Positions 43,626-52,013 of a stretch of 64,000 bases of DNA are shown here, piece by piece. The notes under the pieces were generated by a model. The model worked only from the letters and a program-made list of their open reading frames with translations. It did not search any database and was not told the origin of the DNA. Source of the stretch: Nitrospirota bacterium (GTDB lineage Bacteria > Nitrospirota > UBA9217); contig JALNZF010000006.1 of assembly GCA_023229435.1 (NCBI GenBank), positions 1 to 64,000 of the forward strand. The letters are read 5' to 3'. Position numbers and translations under genes: made by a program. How positions within the stretch are numbered: the first letter of the stretch is position 1; every line of letters starts with the position of its first letter.

Positions 43626-44402
43626 ATGATCCTCGTAACGAACGACGACGGCGTATACTCCCCGGGCATCCAGCTTCTTGCCAGGCATTTGCGGGAACTT
43701 GACTCGGTGGTGATCGTTGCCCCTGACCGCGAACGGAGCGCGGCAGGCCATTCCATGACGCTTCACCGGCCGCTTCTGATCGAAGAGATCAAGGAATCGA
43801 TGTACAGCGTCAATGGTACGACAACGGACTGCGTGAACATCGCGGTCAAGGGTTTGCTCAAAGAGACCCCGCGGCTCGTGGTCTCCGGCATCAACAAGGG
43901 GCCGAATCTTGGGGATGATGTGACCTATTCAGGGACCGTCGCGGGGGCCATCGAAGGCATTCTGCTCGGGATCCCTTCCTTTGCCATCTCACTCAATGGG
44001 CGTGAGGATTTCCGTTTTGCCGAGGCAGCGGAAGTGGCCTTCAGTACCGCCCGGCGGATACTTGAGGAGGGGCTTCCCGCCGGCACCCTTCTGAACATCA
44101 ATGTTCCGAACCTTCCTTTCTCCGAAGTCTCGGGCACGCGTATCACCCGGCTCGGCAAACGCATTTATCACCAGATGACCGTGGAGCGCGTGGACCCGAG
44201 AGGAAAAAAATACTATTGGATCGGGGGCGGCGAACCGGATTGGGAGCGGGAAGAGGGCACGGACTTCGACGCTGTAGACCGCAAGATGATCTCGATCACT
44301 CCGCTCCATCTTGATATGACGGACTATTCTTCGTTCGACAGGCTGAAATCCTTGGAGACAATGTCCTATGCGCCACCGGCGACGCGCAGGAGCAGCGAGT
44401 GA
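43626..44402 (+). CDS. surE: 5'/3'-nucleotidase SurE
   Basis: A 258-residue metal-dependent nucleotidase. The metal-site motif is LVTNDDGVYSPGI, and VVAPDRERSAAGHSMTLHRP, SGINKGPNLGDDVTYSGTVAGA and GIPSFAISL are all conserved SurE blocks. It hydrolyses nucleoside monophosphates. The ATG at 43626 begins the conserved N-terminus. It overlaps pcm by 4 bases. Confidence 0.95.
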   Translation: MILVTNDDGVYSPGIQLLARHLRELDSVVIVAPDRERSAAGHSMTLHRPLLIEEIKESMYSVNGTTTDCVNIAVKGLLKETPRLVVSGINKGPNLGDDVTYSGTVAGAIEGILLGIPSFAISLNGREDFRFAEAAEVAFSTARRILEEGLPAGTLLNINVPNLPFSEVSGTRITRLGKRIYHQMTVERVDPRGKKYYWIGGGEPDWEREEGTDFDAVDRKMISITPLHLDMTDYSSFDRLKSLETMSYAPPATRRSSE

Positions 44403-45043
44403 TAAACTATGAAAAAGAACGCAGCCGGATGGTGGACGAGCAGATCGTCAGCCGGGGAGTAAAGGACGAACGTGTTCTCGCGGTCATGCGCAAAATACCC
44501 CGCCATGAGTTTCTGCCCGAGGCCATCCGCGGCATGTCTTATGCCGATAACGCGCTTCCGCTCGGCGAAGGCCAGACAATGTCCCAGCCCTACATGGTTG
44601 CGCTCATGACCGAGCTCCTCGGTCTCAAGGGCTCGGAACGGGTACTCGAGATCGGGACCGGCTCAGGCTACCAGGCCGCGGTGCTCGCGGAATTGTGCGG
44701 GAAGGTCTATTCCGTGGAGCGCGTCAAGCCGCTGGCGGACAAGGCCAGGGTGCAGCTCGACCGGCTGGGGTATAAAAGTGTGGCGATAAAAGTTTACGAC
44801 GGCACGTACGGCTGGAAGGAGATGGCGCCTTTTGATGCGATCATGGTGACCGCGGGTTCGCCCGATATCCCGGCGCCGCTCGTGGAACAGCTCAAAGCGG
44901 GCGGCAGGATGGTGATCCCCGTGGGCGACCGGTATGGACAGCAGCTTATCACGGTGGTCAAGACCGCGGAAGGCATGATCACCGAACGGAGCATCCCCTG
45001 TGTGTTCGTTCCACTTATCGGCAATCATGGATGGAAGGAGTAG
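44399..45043 (+). CDS. pcm: Protein-L-isoaspartate O-methyltransferase
   Basis: A 214-residue SAM methyltransferase that repairs isoaspartyl residues. Motifs include FLPEAIRGMSYADNALPLGE, GQTMSQPYMVALM, VLEIGTGSGYQAAVLAEL (SAM site) and DAIMVTAGSPDIP. Start is GTG at 44399 with GTGA overlap to surE. The surE-pcm pair is a standard stress/repair unit. Confidence 0.94.
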   Translation: MINYEKERSRMVDEQIVSRGVKDERVLAVMRKIPRHEFLPEAIRGMSYADNALPLGEGQTMSQPYMVALMTELLGLKGSERVLEIGTGSGYQAAVLAELCGKVYSVERVKPLADKARVQLDRLGYKSVAIKVYDGTYGWKEMAPFDAIMVTAGSPDIPAPLVEQLKAGGRMVIPVGDRYGQQLITVVKTAEGMITERSIPCVFVPLIGNHGWKE

Positions 45044-45050
45044 GTTTGAG

Positions 45051-45094
45051 TGCGGATTGCGGATTGCGGAATGCGGAGTGCGGAGTCAGGAGTG
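45051..45094 (+). repeat. TGCGGAx heptamer array
   Basis: Five successive heptamers of the form TGCGGA[A/T/G] (GAGTGCGGATTGCGGATTGC, then GGAATGCGGAGTGCGGAGT) lie between pcm and the PAP2 gene. Shorter copies occur at 34715, 35389, 51240 and 59793. Confidence 0.85.
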
Positions 45095-45102
45095 GTATCA
45101 CC

Positions 45103-45684
45103 TCAATGGCGGTATTTAATCGCTATCCTGCGCCATAAAACCGATAATAGCATTCCAATCATGATCCCCATCAGCGTTCCCGCCAGCACATCCGTTGGAT
45201 AATGGACTCCCAGATAAATCCTTGAAAATGCGATGAGCGACGCCAGGACAAGGGGATAGATACGCCATGGCATCGTCAAATAATCCCGGGTCAGATAGAA
45301 GAGGGGTACGGCAAAGGCAAATGAGCTTATCGCATGGCCTGACGGCATGGCGTATGACTTCGGGCAGGCGGTAATGAGCCGGATCCCCTCGATCGCCATG
45401 CATGGCCTTTCCCGGTCAATAGCGTTTTTCAACACAACCCCCGCCCATTCCGCGAGAAAGACGGCGCAACAGGAGATCACGAGGGTCCAGAGCGTCGCGG
45501 ACAAAAACCTTTTCCCCTGAGCATCCATCCGATCAGCGCTGCTGACGATCATATACAACAGAAACGGCAGGACCAGCAGATACCCTTGTGAGGTAAGCGC
45601 CGGCATGAGGACATCGAACAGGGTGTTCGCGGTGCCGTGATTGATGAGAAGCAGCAGTTGCGTATCGAGGGACTGGATGATCAT
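45103..45684 (-). CDS. PAP2-family membrane phosphatase
   Basis: A 193-residue membrane protein with about five hydrophobic segments. PAP2 motifs are KNAIDRERPC, PSGHAISSFAFA and SRIYLGVHYPTDVLAG, holding the catalytic His and Arg residues. It probably dephosphorylates a lipid such as undecaprenyl diphosphate or phosphatidic acid. Confidence 0.9.
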   Translation of the reverse strand: MIIQSLDTQLLLLINHGTANTLFDVLMPALTSQGYLLVLPFLLYMIVSSADRMDAQGKRFLSATLWTLVISCCAVFLAEWAGVVLKNAIDRERPCMAIEGIRLITACPKSYAMPSGHAISSFAFAVPLFYLTRDYLTMPWRIYPLVLASLIAFSRIYLGVHYPTDVLAGTLMGIMIGMLLSVLWRRIAIKYRH

Positions 45685-45701
45685 ATCGGCGAACGTGTCG
45701 C

Positions 45702-46040
45702 TTACTTCTTTCTATCGCTGCACTTGATGACGTTCGTGTCGCTCACTTCAATGAGCCCTTTCCCGACAACGGAGCAGATCTCGGCAAGGATGATGTTTAT
45801 CATTTCCTCGGAATCAACAACTTCTATCTTGACCGGCAGGGTGGTGGAGAGTTCCAGTATCTTCGTGGTATGGAGCTTGCCTTCGCTTCCGTAACCCGCG
45901 ACCCCGCGGAACACGCTTGCTCCGGATATCTTCCGGGTAAAAAGAATGTCCATGACCGCTTCATAGACCGGCTTGCCGTGGACCTTCTCGGTCTCGTCAA
46001 CGTAGATGGTGAGTTTTTTTGCGGGACCGGGTTTGATCAT
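45702..46040 (-). CDS. DUF190 protein (PII-like fold)
   Basis: A 112-residue DUF190 protein (KLTIYVDETEKVHGKPVYEA, GASVFRGVAGYGSEGKLHTT, LPVKIEVVDSEEMI). DUF190 genes usually accompany crcB, as here, and are thought to regulate fluoride export through a PII-like fold. GGAGAA precedes the start at 46040. Confidence 0.88.
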   Translation of the reverse strand: MIKPGPAKKLTIYVDETEKVHGKPVYEAVMDILFTRKISGASVFRGVAGYGSEGKLHTTKILELSTTLPVKIEVVDSEEMINIILAEICSVVGKGLIEVSDTNVIKCSDRKK

Positions 46041-46054
46041 GAAATTCTCCTTTT

Positions 46055-46142
46055 TCACACAAAGCCACGAAGACACGAAGTTTATGAATTGAATTTTGGA
46101 TCATTAATCGCTTTCCTTCGTGCGCTTTGTGGCTTCGTGTGA
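46055..46142. repeat. Inverted repeat of CACGAAG family
   Basis: TCACACAAAGCCACGAAGAC (46055) faces CTTTGTGGCTTCGTGTGA (46125-46142), forming long arms around a 50-base AT-rich loop. Same family as at 1797 and 3448. Confidence 0.75.
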
Positions 46143-46197
46143 GACATGAGTTGTTATGGATCAGAGTTCTCGATTTGTTGCATTGGAATGAGGACTA

Positions 46198-46572
46198 TTA
46201 TATACTTTTCGCGATCACCTCACCGAGCTTCAATGCCATGAATCCGACGATAACGCTCAACATGACGTTCAGCATCGCGATCAGCCATTCGCCGTCTTTC
46301 ATGAGCGTGCCGGTCTCGTATTCAAAGGTTGAGAACGTGGTATACGCGCCGAGGAACCCCACGATAAGGAGCAATCTCCATTGCGGGTTCACCATGAAAC
46401 GCTCCGTGAACAGCGACATGAGCAGGCCGATGAGAAAACTGCCGCTGATATTGATCAGGAAAGTGCCGAGGGGAAAGTTGCGTCCCCACCGCTGTCCGAT
46501 CCAAAGCGCGACCCCGTACCGGGAGATCGCGCCAAGGAACCCGCCTATGCCTATGAAAAAGATATTCGCCAT
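46198..46572 (-). CDS. crcB: CrcB/Fluc fluoride channel
   Basis: A 124-residue membrane protein with four hydrophobic helices. Family motifs GGFLGAISRYGVALWIG, PLGTFLINISGSFLIGLL and GFLGAYTTFSTFEYET are intact. It exports fluoride as a dual-topology dimer. No fluoride riboswitch was recognised upstream. Confidence 0.93.
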   Translation of the reverse strand: MANIFFIGIGGFLGAISRYGVALWIGQRWGRNFPLGTFLINISGSFLIGLLMSLFTERFMVNPQWRLLLIVGFLGAYTTFSTFEYETGTLMKDGEWLIAMLNVMLSVIVGFMALKLGEVIAKSI

Positions 46573-46648
46573 GGTTGTTCCGGTCTTCGAATGTTCAATT
46601 CATATCAGAAGGCGCGCGGCAAGTCAATGAAAATGGTCACGCGTATCC

Positions 46649-49330
46649 TCAAAAATCAAACCCCGCCGAGAAATAGATCATATGCCGGTTCTGCGCGCCG
46701 GCCCCGAAATCAAGCCGCATCGGGCCGATGATCGTGTCCGCGTGCAGACCGATGCCGGCGCCTGTCCGGAGATGGTCCACAGACACCGCTCCACTTCGTT
46801 CCCAGACATTGGCGGCCTGTCCTGTAAGGTTCAGATACACGGCCTTGACCGCCTTGAGATGGTACTCCCTGATCATCCACCGCCAGGCTGCCGAGAAACC
46901 CAGCTCATCAGAACCCGTGAACTCCCGGCGCTGGTATCCTGCCAGCGGGAAACCAAGAAGATAGTCCGCCCCGCCGATCCCGAATTTTTCCTGATAGGGC
47001 ATGTCTCCGCTGCCCAGACCGCCCGATCCTTCAAGGATCAACGTATGTCGTTCTGCTATCGGTATGGCTCCTTGGAGCGAGAGCGCGGTCTTGGTAAAGG
47101 CATTGGTGCTGCCATACGCGGGCCGGGCGCTTTCGTAGGACCCTTTCAGTAATATCCCGGTGTGCGGGAAGATATTCCTGTCACGGGTGTCGATCGTGGT
47201 AAGAAAGGCAAGACTTCCGATGTGCGTAACATCCCTGGCGGGATTCGCGCCGAGGGTTTCTTCGGCACTGTCCGCGGCGTAGCGATAGCGCAGGTAGGTG
47301 TCGCCAAAGCGGAACCATTGGTAACCGAAGGCAAACTCGGCGCCGATCCGGGTGATGTCCAGTTCATTGACCTTGTGCTGGTCCTCGTAGAGGAGGTAAT
47401 TTCTCTGCTGGTAGAGGGCCTGCATGCTGTGCACGAAATAGGTGTCGAGAAAGATCGGCGACCAGTATCCAAGCGTGATGTCCGTGTAATTTCCATACCG
47501 CGTCGTGAGGTAGGCTTTGATGCCCCTGCCGGTAACGTTCTCCATCACAATGTCGGTGAGGCCGGTGAACCGGTCCTCAAGGTCGTAGCGAAGTCCGAGC
47601 CGTACCTTGGTCGTGGGTTTTTCCTTTATCCTGAGCGTGATATCGATACCGCCTTGCGGGCTTTTCGTCATGTCTGCTGATACGGACTCGAAGTAGTCCA
47701 GGGCGTAGAGGTGCTGGATGTCGTAGGCGGCAGTATTGACATTCAAGGGACTGCCCGGCCGTGTTCCTGTCTCCCGCTGGATCAGGGACCGCTTTGTCCT
47801 TTTCTGTCCCGCGATCGTGACGAAGTCCACCCTTCCCTCGTAGAACTCTATCTCGAGCGTTGCGCGGTCTGTGTTCATATCGACACGTTCCACGCGAGTG
47901 AGCAGGTACCCGCGATTCTTGCAGGTTGCCACGAACCTGTCAAGCTCCGCCCGCAAGCGGGTGCTGTTGAGCACCTGCCCCTTCTGCCAGGAGAGCGTTG
48001 CAAGGATATCACTGGTCGGGATGATCGTGTTCCCTGAGAGGTTGATACGCTGGACAACGGGATTTTCCTCGACCGTGAGGACGGCGCGCGTGCCGTCGAT
48101 CTCTTTTTCGAGGTCCAGAGAAACGTCGGCAAACCAGCCGAGCCGAAAGACCTCTCCCAGGGCGGCCTGGAGCTCATCAACCGCGGACTCGCGGGGGGAA
48201 AGGACCGGTGTCATGACATTCCGGATCGCGGCATCAGGTATCGTTGTGTTTCCCCGGATGTCCAGGCGGGTGATACGGTAACGATCCGATGACGGCGATT
48301 CCATGGTTCTTGGTTTCATCAGTTCACGGATGCGCGGCAAGGCCGCCTCTGCCGCTTCCTCGCCTTTCCGAACGATCTCGTGCATGGCGGGAAAATCCGT
48401 GAACAGGTAGCTCGTCGTGTCCGGCGTGATCACCAGGTCGGCCAGTGCCGCCTGCCGCTCCGATTCGCGCCTGACCTGGAGGGATATGGACTGGCTCATG
48501 ATCTCGAGAAGGGTGGCAAGCTGTTCTTTCTTGTCGAGTTTCGACGAAGCGTCGACGGCAATGACCACGTCAACGCCCATCGACTTCACCACATCGACGG
48601 GAAGGTTATTGACAAGACCTCCGTCGACGAGCATGCGTCCCTGGATCTCGACCGGCTGGAACACCAGGGGGATGGCGGCGCTGGCGCGAATGGCCTCATG
48701 CAGCAGGCCGCGGCCGATAACCACGGTGTTTCCGTTCTCGATGTCCGTTGCCACGGCGCGGAAGGGTATTTTCAGCTTGTCGAAATCGAAGTCCGCCTCG
48801 AACGACGCGGCCAGTGTCTTGGACGCCAGCAGGTTGGTCAGTTTCTGGCCGGCCGACAGCCCGGAAGGCGGCATGAACCGTCCACGATAGAACGTGAATT
48901 CGAGGAGGTGGCGGCTGCCTGACTCCTTCTGTTCCTGGGTCTGAAATACGCGTCGGGGAGTGTCGGTGAATATGTCGTTCCAGTCATTTTCGAGAAAGAT
49001 CTTCTCGATCTCTTCGGGAGAGTAGCCTGCGGCAAAAAGACCTCCAACGCCCGCGCCCATGCTGGTGCCCGCGATCGCGGCAACCGGGATGCCCTCCCGC
49101 GCAAGGACCTTCAACACGCCGATCGAGGCGGATGCCTTGGCACCGCCGCCGGCCAGCGCAATGCCGAGTCTCGGCATGTTTTTCCCCGCCGGAGCGGCCA
49201 CGGTCTTGAGATTGCCGTGGGTAGTCGCGTAGGTGAGCCTGATCTTCAGGGATTGCGACTGGGATGCGGCATGTCCAGGGATCAGGAACAGCGCGGCAAG
49301 AGTGAGGACGGTGGCAAGTCGTGTAGCCAT
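46649..49330 (-). CDS. Patatin-like outer-membrane protein (PlpD/type Vd-like)
   Basis: An 893-residue exported protein. A signal peptide (about 1-22) leads to a patatin domain (about 50-330) with the oxyanion loop GIALAGGGAKASASIG, the nucleophile Ser in AGTSMGAGVGG, and the Asp dyad member in DGGLVNNLPVDV. POTRA-like segments (about 350-560) and a C-terminal BamA/Omp85 barrel ending in YFSAGFDF follow. It is probably an outer-membrane-anchored phospholipase that exposes or secretes its patatin domain. No other secretion genes adjoin it. Confidence 0.9.
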   Translation of the reverse strand: MATRLATVLTLAALFLIPGHAASQSQSLKIRLTYATTHGNLKTVAAPAGKNMPRLGIALAGGGAKASASIGVLKVLAREGIPVAAIAGTSMGAGVGGLFAAGYSPEEIEKIFLENDWNDIFTDTPRRVFQTQEQKESGSRHLLEFTFYRGRFMPPSGLSAGQKLTNLLASKTLAASFEADFDFDKLKIPFRAVATDIENGNTVVIGRGLLHEAIRASAAIPLVFQPVEIQGRMLVDGGLVNNLPVDVVKSMGVDVVIAVDASSKLDKKEQLATLLEIMSQSISLQVRRESERQAALADLVITPDTTSYLFTDFPAMHEIVRKGEEAAEAALPRIRELMKPRTMESPSSDRYRITRLDIRGNTTIPDAAIRNVMTPVLSPRESAVDELQAALGEVFRLGWFADVSLDLEKEIDGTRAVLTVEENPVVQRINLSGNTIIPTSDILATLSWQKGQVLNSTRLRAELDRFVATCKNRGYLLTRVERVDMNTDRATLEIEFYEGRVDFVTIAGQKRTKRSLIQRETGTRPGSPLNVNTAAYDIQHLYALDYFESVSADMTKSPQGGIDITLRIKEKPTTKVRLGLRYDLEDRFTGLTDIVMENVTGRGIKAYLTTRYGNYTDITLGYWSPIFLDTYFVHSMQALYQQRNYLLYEDQHKVNELDITRIGAEFAFGYQWFRFGDTYLRYRYAADSAEETLGANPARDVTHIGSLAFLTTIDTRDRNIFPHTGILLKGSYESARPAYGSTNAFTKTALSLQGAIPIAERHTLILEGSGGLGSGDMPYQEKFGIGGADYLLGFPLAGYQRREFTGSDELGFSAAWRWMIREYHLKAVKAVYLNLTGQAANVWERSGAVSVDHLRTGAGIGLHADTIIGPMRLDFGAGAQNRHMIYFSAGFDF

Positions 49331-49458
49331 GGCTTCTACTATAGCATAACCCGTCGCCGTCAGTCATGCAGTTTTATGGCCAACCCGTGCTTGACTTTAG
49401 CTCGTGTTGGGTGCTATTATCGAGCCTGTTTTGCATCAATTCAGGAGGGGTAGCGAAC

Positions 49459-51231
49459 GTGAAAGCACACAAAAAGACGCATACCTGCGGGGAATTGTCC
49501 CAGAAGGATGTGGGCGCGACGGTGACGCTCATGGGCTGGGTAAATACGAGAAGAGACCATGGCGGCCTCGTTTTCATCGATCTGCGTGATCGCGCGGGCA
49601 TAACTCAGGTCGTCATCAATCCTGAAACGGCTGCGGATGCGCATAAGCTCGCCCATGACATCAGGAGCGAATTCGTTCTCGCCATCACCGGTACGGTCGC
49701 TCCGCGGCCGGGCACTACGGTCAACCCGAAGCTCCCGACCGGTGAGATCGAGGTGATCGTGAGCGGGCTTTCGGTCCTGAACCCGTCAAAGCCCCTGCCG
49801 TTCATGATCGAAGACGAGACGGACGTTGCCGAAAGCCTCAGGCTCAATTACCGCTACCTCGACCTGCGCCGGCCGAGCCTTCAGAAGGTACTCATAACCC
49901 GCCACACGATCACCAGGACCGTGCGGCAGTTTCTCGACGGCCACGGTTTCATCGATATCGAAACGCCGTTCCTGACCAAGAGCACACCCGAGGGCGCCCG
50001 GGACTACCTCGTTCCGAGCAGGGTGAACCCCGGCATGTTCTACGCGCTTCCCCAGTCGCCGCAGCTCTTCAAGCAGATCCTGATGGTGGCCGGGTTCGAG
50101 CGCTACTACCAGATCGTAAAATGCTTTCGCGACGAGGACCTGCGCGCGGACCGCCAGCCCGAATTCACCCAGATCGACCTTGAAATGTCCTTTATCGACC
50201 AGGATGATATCATCTTGCTCATGGAAGAACTCCTTGCGAAGGTTGTCAGGGAAGTGAAGGGGACCGATATCCCGACGCCGTTCCCCCGGCTCACCTACCA
50301 GGAGGCCATGGACCGCTACGGATCGGACAAGCCTGACACGCGTTTCGGGCTCGAGCTTAAGGATATTTCCGATATCGCCGGGGCGTCGGACTTCAAAGTG
50401 TTTCTCCAGGCCGTGGAACTCGGCGGGCAGGTAAGAGGTTTTGCAGCGCCGAACATGGCGGGGCTTTCGCGAAAAGAGGTGGACGACCTCACGAACGAAG
50501 CAAAGGTCTTCGGCGCAAAGGGGCTTGCCTGGATCAAGGTGACCGAAGCGGGTTTTGAATCGCCGATCGCAAAGTTCTTCAAGGACGGCCAGGTAAAAGC
50601 CATTGCCGAGAGGCTTGCGGCAAAGCCCGGCGACCTTATGATGTTCATTGCCGACAGTCCGAAGATCGTTGCCGGCACGCTCGGCTACCTCCGCCTGCTC
50701 ATGGGTAAACGGCTGAACCTCATCGATGAGAGCAAACTGAATTTTCTGTGGGTCACGGACTTCCCGCTGGTGGAGTGGAACGCCGATGAAAAACGGTACG
50801 ACGCCATGCACCATCCGTTTACCGCTCCCCGGGACGAGGACCTCGAGTTCATGAAGACCGATCCGCTCAAGGTCAAAGCCAAAGCGTATGATATTGTCCT
50901 GAACGGTTCCGAGATCGGCGGCGGCAGTATCCGCATCCACCGGTCGGATATACAGTCTCAGTTGTTCGGACTTCTGAACATCGCCGAAGAGGACGCGCGG
51001 AAGAAGTTCGGGTTCCTGCTCGAGGCGCTTGAGTTCGGCGCGCCGCCCCATGGCGGTCTTGCCTTTGGTCTTGACCGGCTCACGGCGATCCTGACGGGCG
51101 CCACGTCCATCCGCGACGTGATCGCGTTCCCCAAGACGCAGAAGGCCATCTGTCTTATGACCGAGGCGCCGTCGCGCGTCGCCGCCGCCCAGCTCCGGGA
51201 GCTGTCGATAAAACTGGATATCGTGGAGTGA
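49459..51231 (+). CDS. aspS: Aspartyl-tRNA synthetase (AspRS)
   Basis: A 590-residue class II synthetase. An OB anticodon-binding domain (about 1-110) precedes the catalytic core with motif 2 (FRDEDLRADRQPEFTQIDLE) and motif 3 (GLAFGLDRLTAIL); the bacterial insertion domain lies between (about 290-420). GTG at 49459 with AGGAGGGG upstream is the best start; an in-frame ATG upstream at 49366 has no ribosome site. It may be a non-discriminating AspRS, which cannot be decided here. Confidence 0.95.
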   Translation: MKAHKKTHTCGELSQKDVGATVTLMGWVNTRRDHGGLVFIDLRDRAGITQVVINPETAADAHKLAHDIRSEFVLAITGTVAPRPGTTVNPKLPTGEIEVIVSGLSVLNPSKPLPFMIEDETDVAESLRLNYRYLDLRRPSLQKVLITRHTITRTVRQFLDGHGFIDIETPFLTKSTPEGARDYLVPSRVNPGMFYALPQSPQLFKQILMVAGFERYYQIVKCFRDEDLRADRQPEFTQIDLEMSFIDQDDIILLMEELLAKVVREVKGTDIPTPFPRLTYQEAMDRYGSDKPDTRFGLELKDISDIAGASDFKVFLQAVELGGQVRGFAAPNMAGLSRKEVDDLTNEAKVFGAKGLAWIKVTEAGFESPIAKFFKDGQVKAIAERLAAKPGDLMMFIADSPKIVAGTLGYLRLLMGKRLNLIDESKLNFLWVTDFPLVEWNADEKRYDAMHHPFTAPRDEDLEFMKTDPLKVKAKAYDIVLNGSEIGGGSIRIHRSDIQSQLFGLLNIAEEDARKKFGFLLEALEFGAPPHGGLAFGLDRLTAILTGATSIRDVIAFPKTQKAICLMTEAPSRVAAAQLRELSIKLDIVE

Positions 51232-51238
51232 ATCAAGT

Positions 51239-51304
51239 GCTGAATGCGGAGTGCGGCGTGCGGAATAATAAAACCCGTCATTCCCGAAAGAAGTTATCGG
51301 GAAT
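51239..51304. repeat. Heptamer repeat plus short palindrome
   Basis: AATGCGGAGTGCGGCGTGCG (51243) belongs to the heptamer repeat family. It is followed by the palindrome ATTCCCGA...TCGGGAAT (51280-51304), whose GTCATTCCCG end recurs at 60505. Confidence 0.6.
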
Positions 51305-51340
51305 ACAGTCGCAGTGCTTTTCCGCTGGAAAATAGAACTT

Positions 51341-51508
51341 ATGAAATGCAAAGAATGTAATATGAAGGTTGATCTCCGGATCGGCTGACGCACGGTATAT
51401 TTTCGCTGCACGGGGTGCGGCAAGGTCTATGCAATCAACGATTACCTCCATGATATCAGCGAGGAAATGTGGGAGGTAATATCCCGAAGTTCATGCGACC
51501 GGGCCTAA
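51341..51508 (+). CDS. Dual-CXXC small selenoprotein
   Basis: A 55-residue protein if TGA at 51386-51388 (codon 16) encodes Sec. It reads KCKECNMKVDLRIG-Sec-RTVYF, then RCTGCGKVYAINDYLHDI and a C-terminal SSCDRA. The two CXXC pairs (CKEC and CTGC) look like a rubredoxin-like or zinc-ribbon knuckle with Sec between them. Small dual-CXXC (seleno)proteins are known as a group, but their function is unknown to me. A 7-bp hairpin with GGG loop lies 24 bases after the UGA. Confidence 0.78.
51405..51421 (+). promoter_or_regulatory. Candidate SECIS hairpin of the dual-CXXC gene
   Basis: GCTGCAC pairs with GTGCGGC (one G-T pair) around the loop GGG. The loop begins 24 bases after the UGA. Confidence 0.65.
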
Positions 51509-51658
51509 CACTAAACACGTCGCACCACCTGTCCATCTCGTCTGAGCTGGAGTGTCAATGTATTGCTTCTAAACAGATATTTCCTCTCACATCATAACTC
51601 TAACCTTCATTAACCAGACCATAATAATGTTCTCTTGCCATCAAATTGTAATTTTATA
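51509..51658. other. Intergenic region with regulatory motif
   Basis: Gap between two selenoprotein genes. It contains the first CATAATAATRTT copy (51620-51631) and no gene. Confidence 0.4.
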
Positions 51659-51693
51659 TTGACATTTATATAAAAACATAATAATATTTGCAT
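51620..51693 (+). promoter_or_regulatory. Promoter with repeated CATAATAATRTT motif
   Basis: TTGACA (51659-51664), 17 bases, then TAATAT (51682-51687) form a strong promoter for the thioredoxin-like selenoprotein operon. CATAATAATGTT (51620-51631) and CATAATAATATT (51677-51688) flank or overlap it. The same 12-mer overlaps the -10 box of the arsR promoter at 56971, which suggests a shared repressor site. Confidence 0.6.
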
Positions 51694-51746
51694 ACAATTC
51701 TTAAGGCATCATTGCTCACTCAATTTCACCGGAAAGGAGAAGATAG

Positions 51747-52013
51747 ATGAAAAAGAATGTTATTAAGTTCTATATCAATGACCCGATGGGGAAGCGCTGA
51801 GTATCCCTTACGGAGACCGCCGGTCGGGCGGAAAAGGAGTTGGATGTGGAGGTCGTCATTATCAAGAAACCTTCGCCGGAGTATGCGCTGGAGAAGGACC
51901 CGCCGCCGTGTCCGTCGGTTGCGGTGAACGGCAGGATCGTCGCCAGGAACGACATAGTTACTATTGAATCGCTGAAGGGCATTTTGCTGATCCACGGCGG
52001 AGGGAATACATAA
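51747..52013 (+). CDS. Thioredoxin-fold selenoprotein, unnamed family
   Basis: An 88-residue protein if TGA at 51798-51800 (codon 18) encodes Sec. The predicted order is strand (NVIKFYIND), Sec at the start of a helix (GKR-Sec-VSLTETAGRAEKEL), strand (DVEVVIIKK), then PPPCPSVAVNGRIV, which fits the cis-Pro loop of thioredoxins with a Cys just before it. Sec replaces one Cys of the usual CXXC. A CCGCC/GGCGG hairpin with G-first loop lies 22 bases after the UGA. AAAGGAG precedes the ATG. Its stop overlaps the next gene's ATG (TAATG), so it is coupled to the TauE/SafE permease. Confidence 0.85.
51817..51831 (+). promoter_or_regulatory. SECIS hairpin of the thioredoxin-fold selenoprotein
   Basis: CCGCC (51817-51821) pairs with GGCGG (51827-51831) around GGTCG. 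The loop begins 22 bases after the UGA with G. Confidence 0.7.

Noticed and set aside
46573..46648. Fluoride riboswitch upstream of crcB
   Set aside because: The short region between crcB and the patatin gene lacks the conserved riboswitch core.
49786..51423. A 545-codon reverse-strand frame across aspS
   Set aside because: It is antisense to a certain housekeeping gene and has no family signal.
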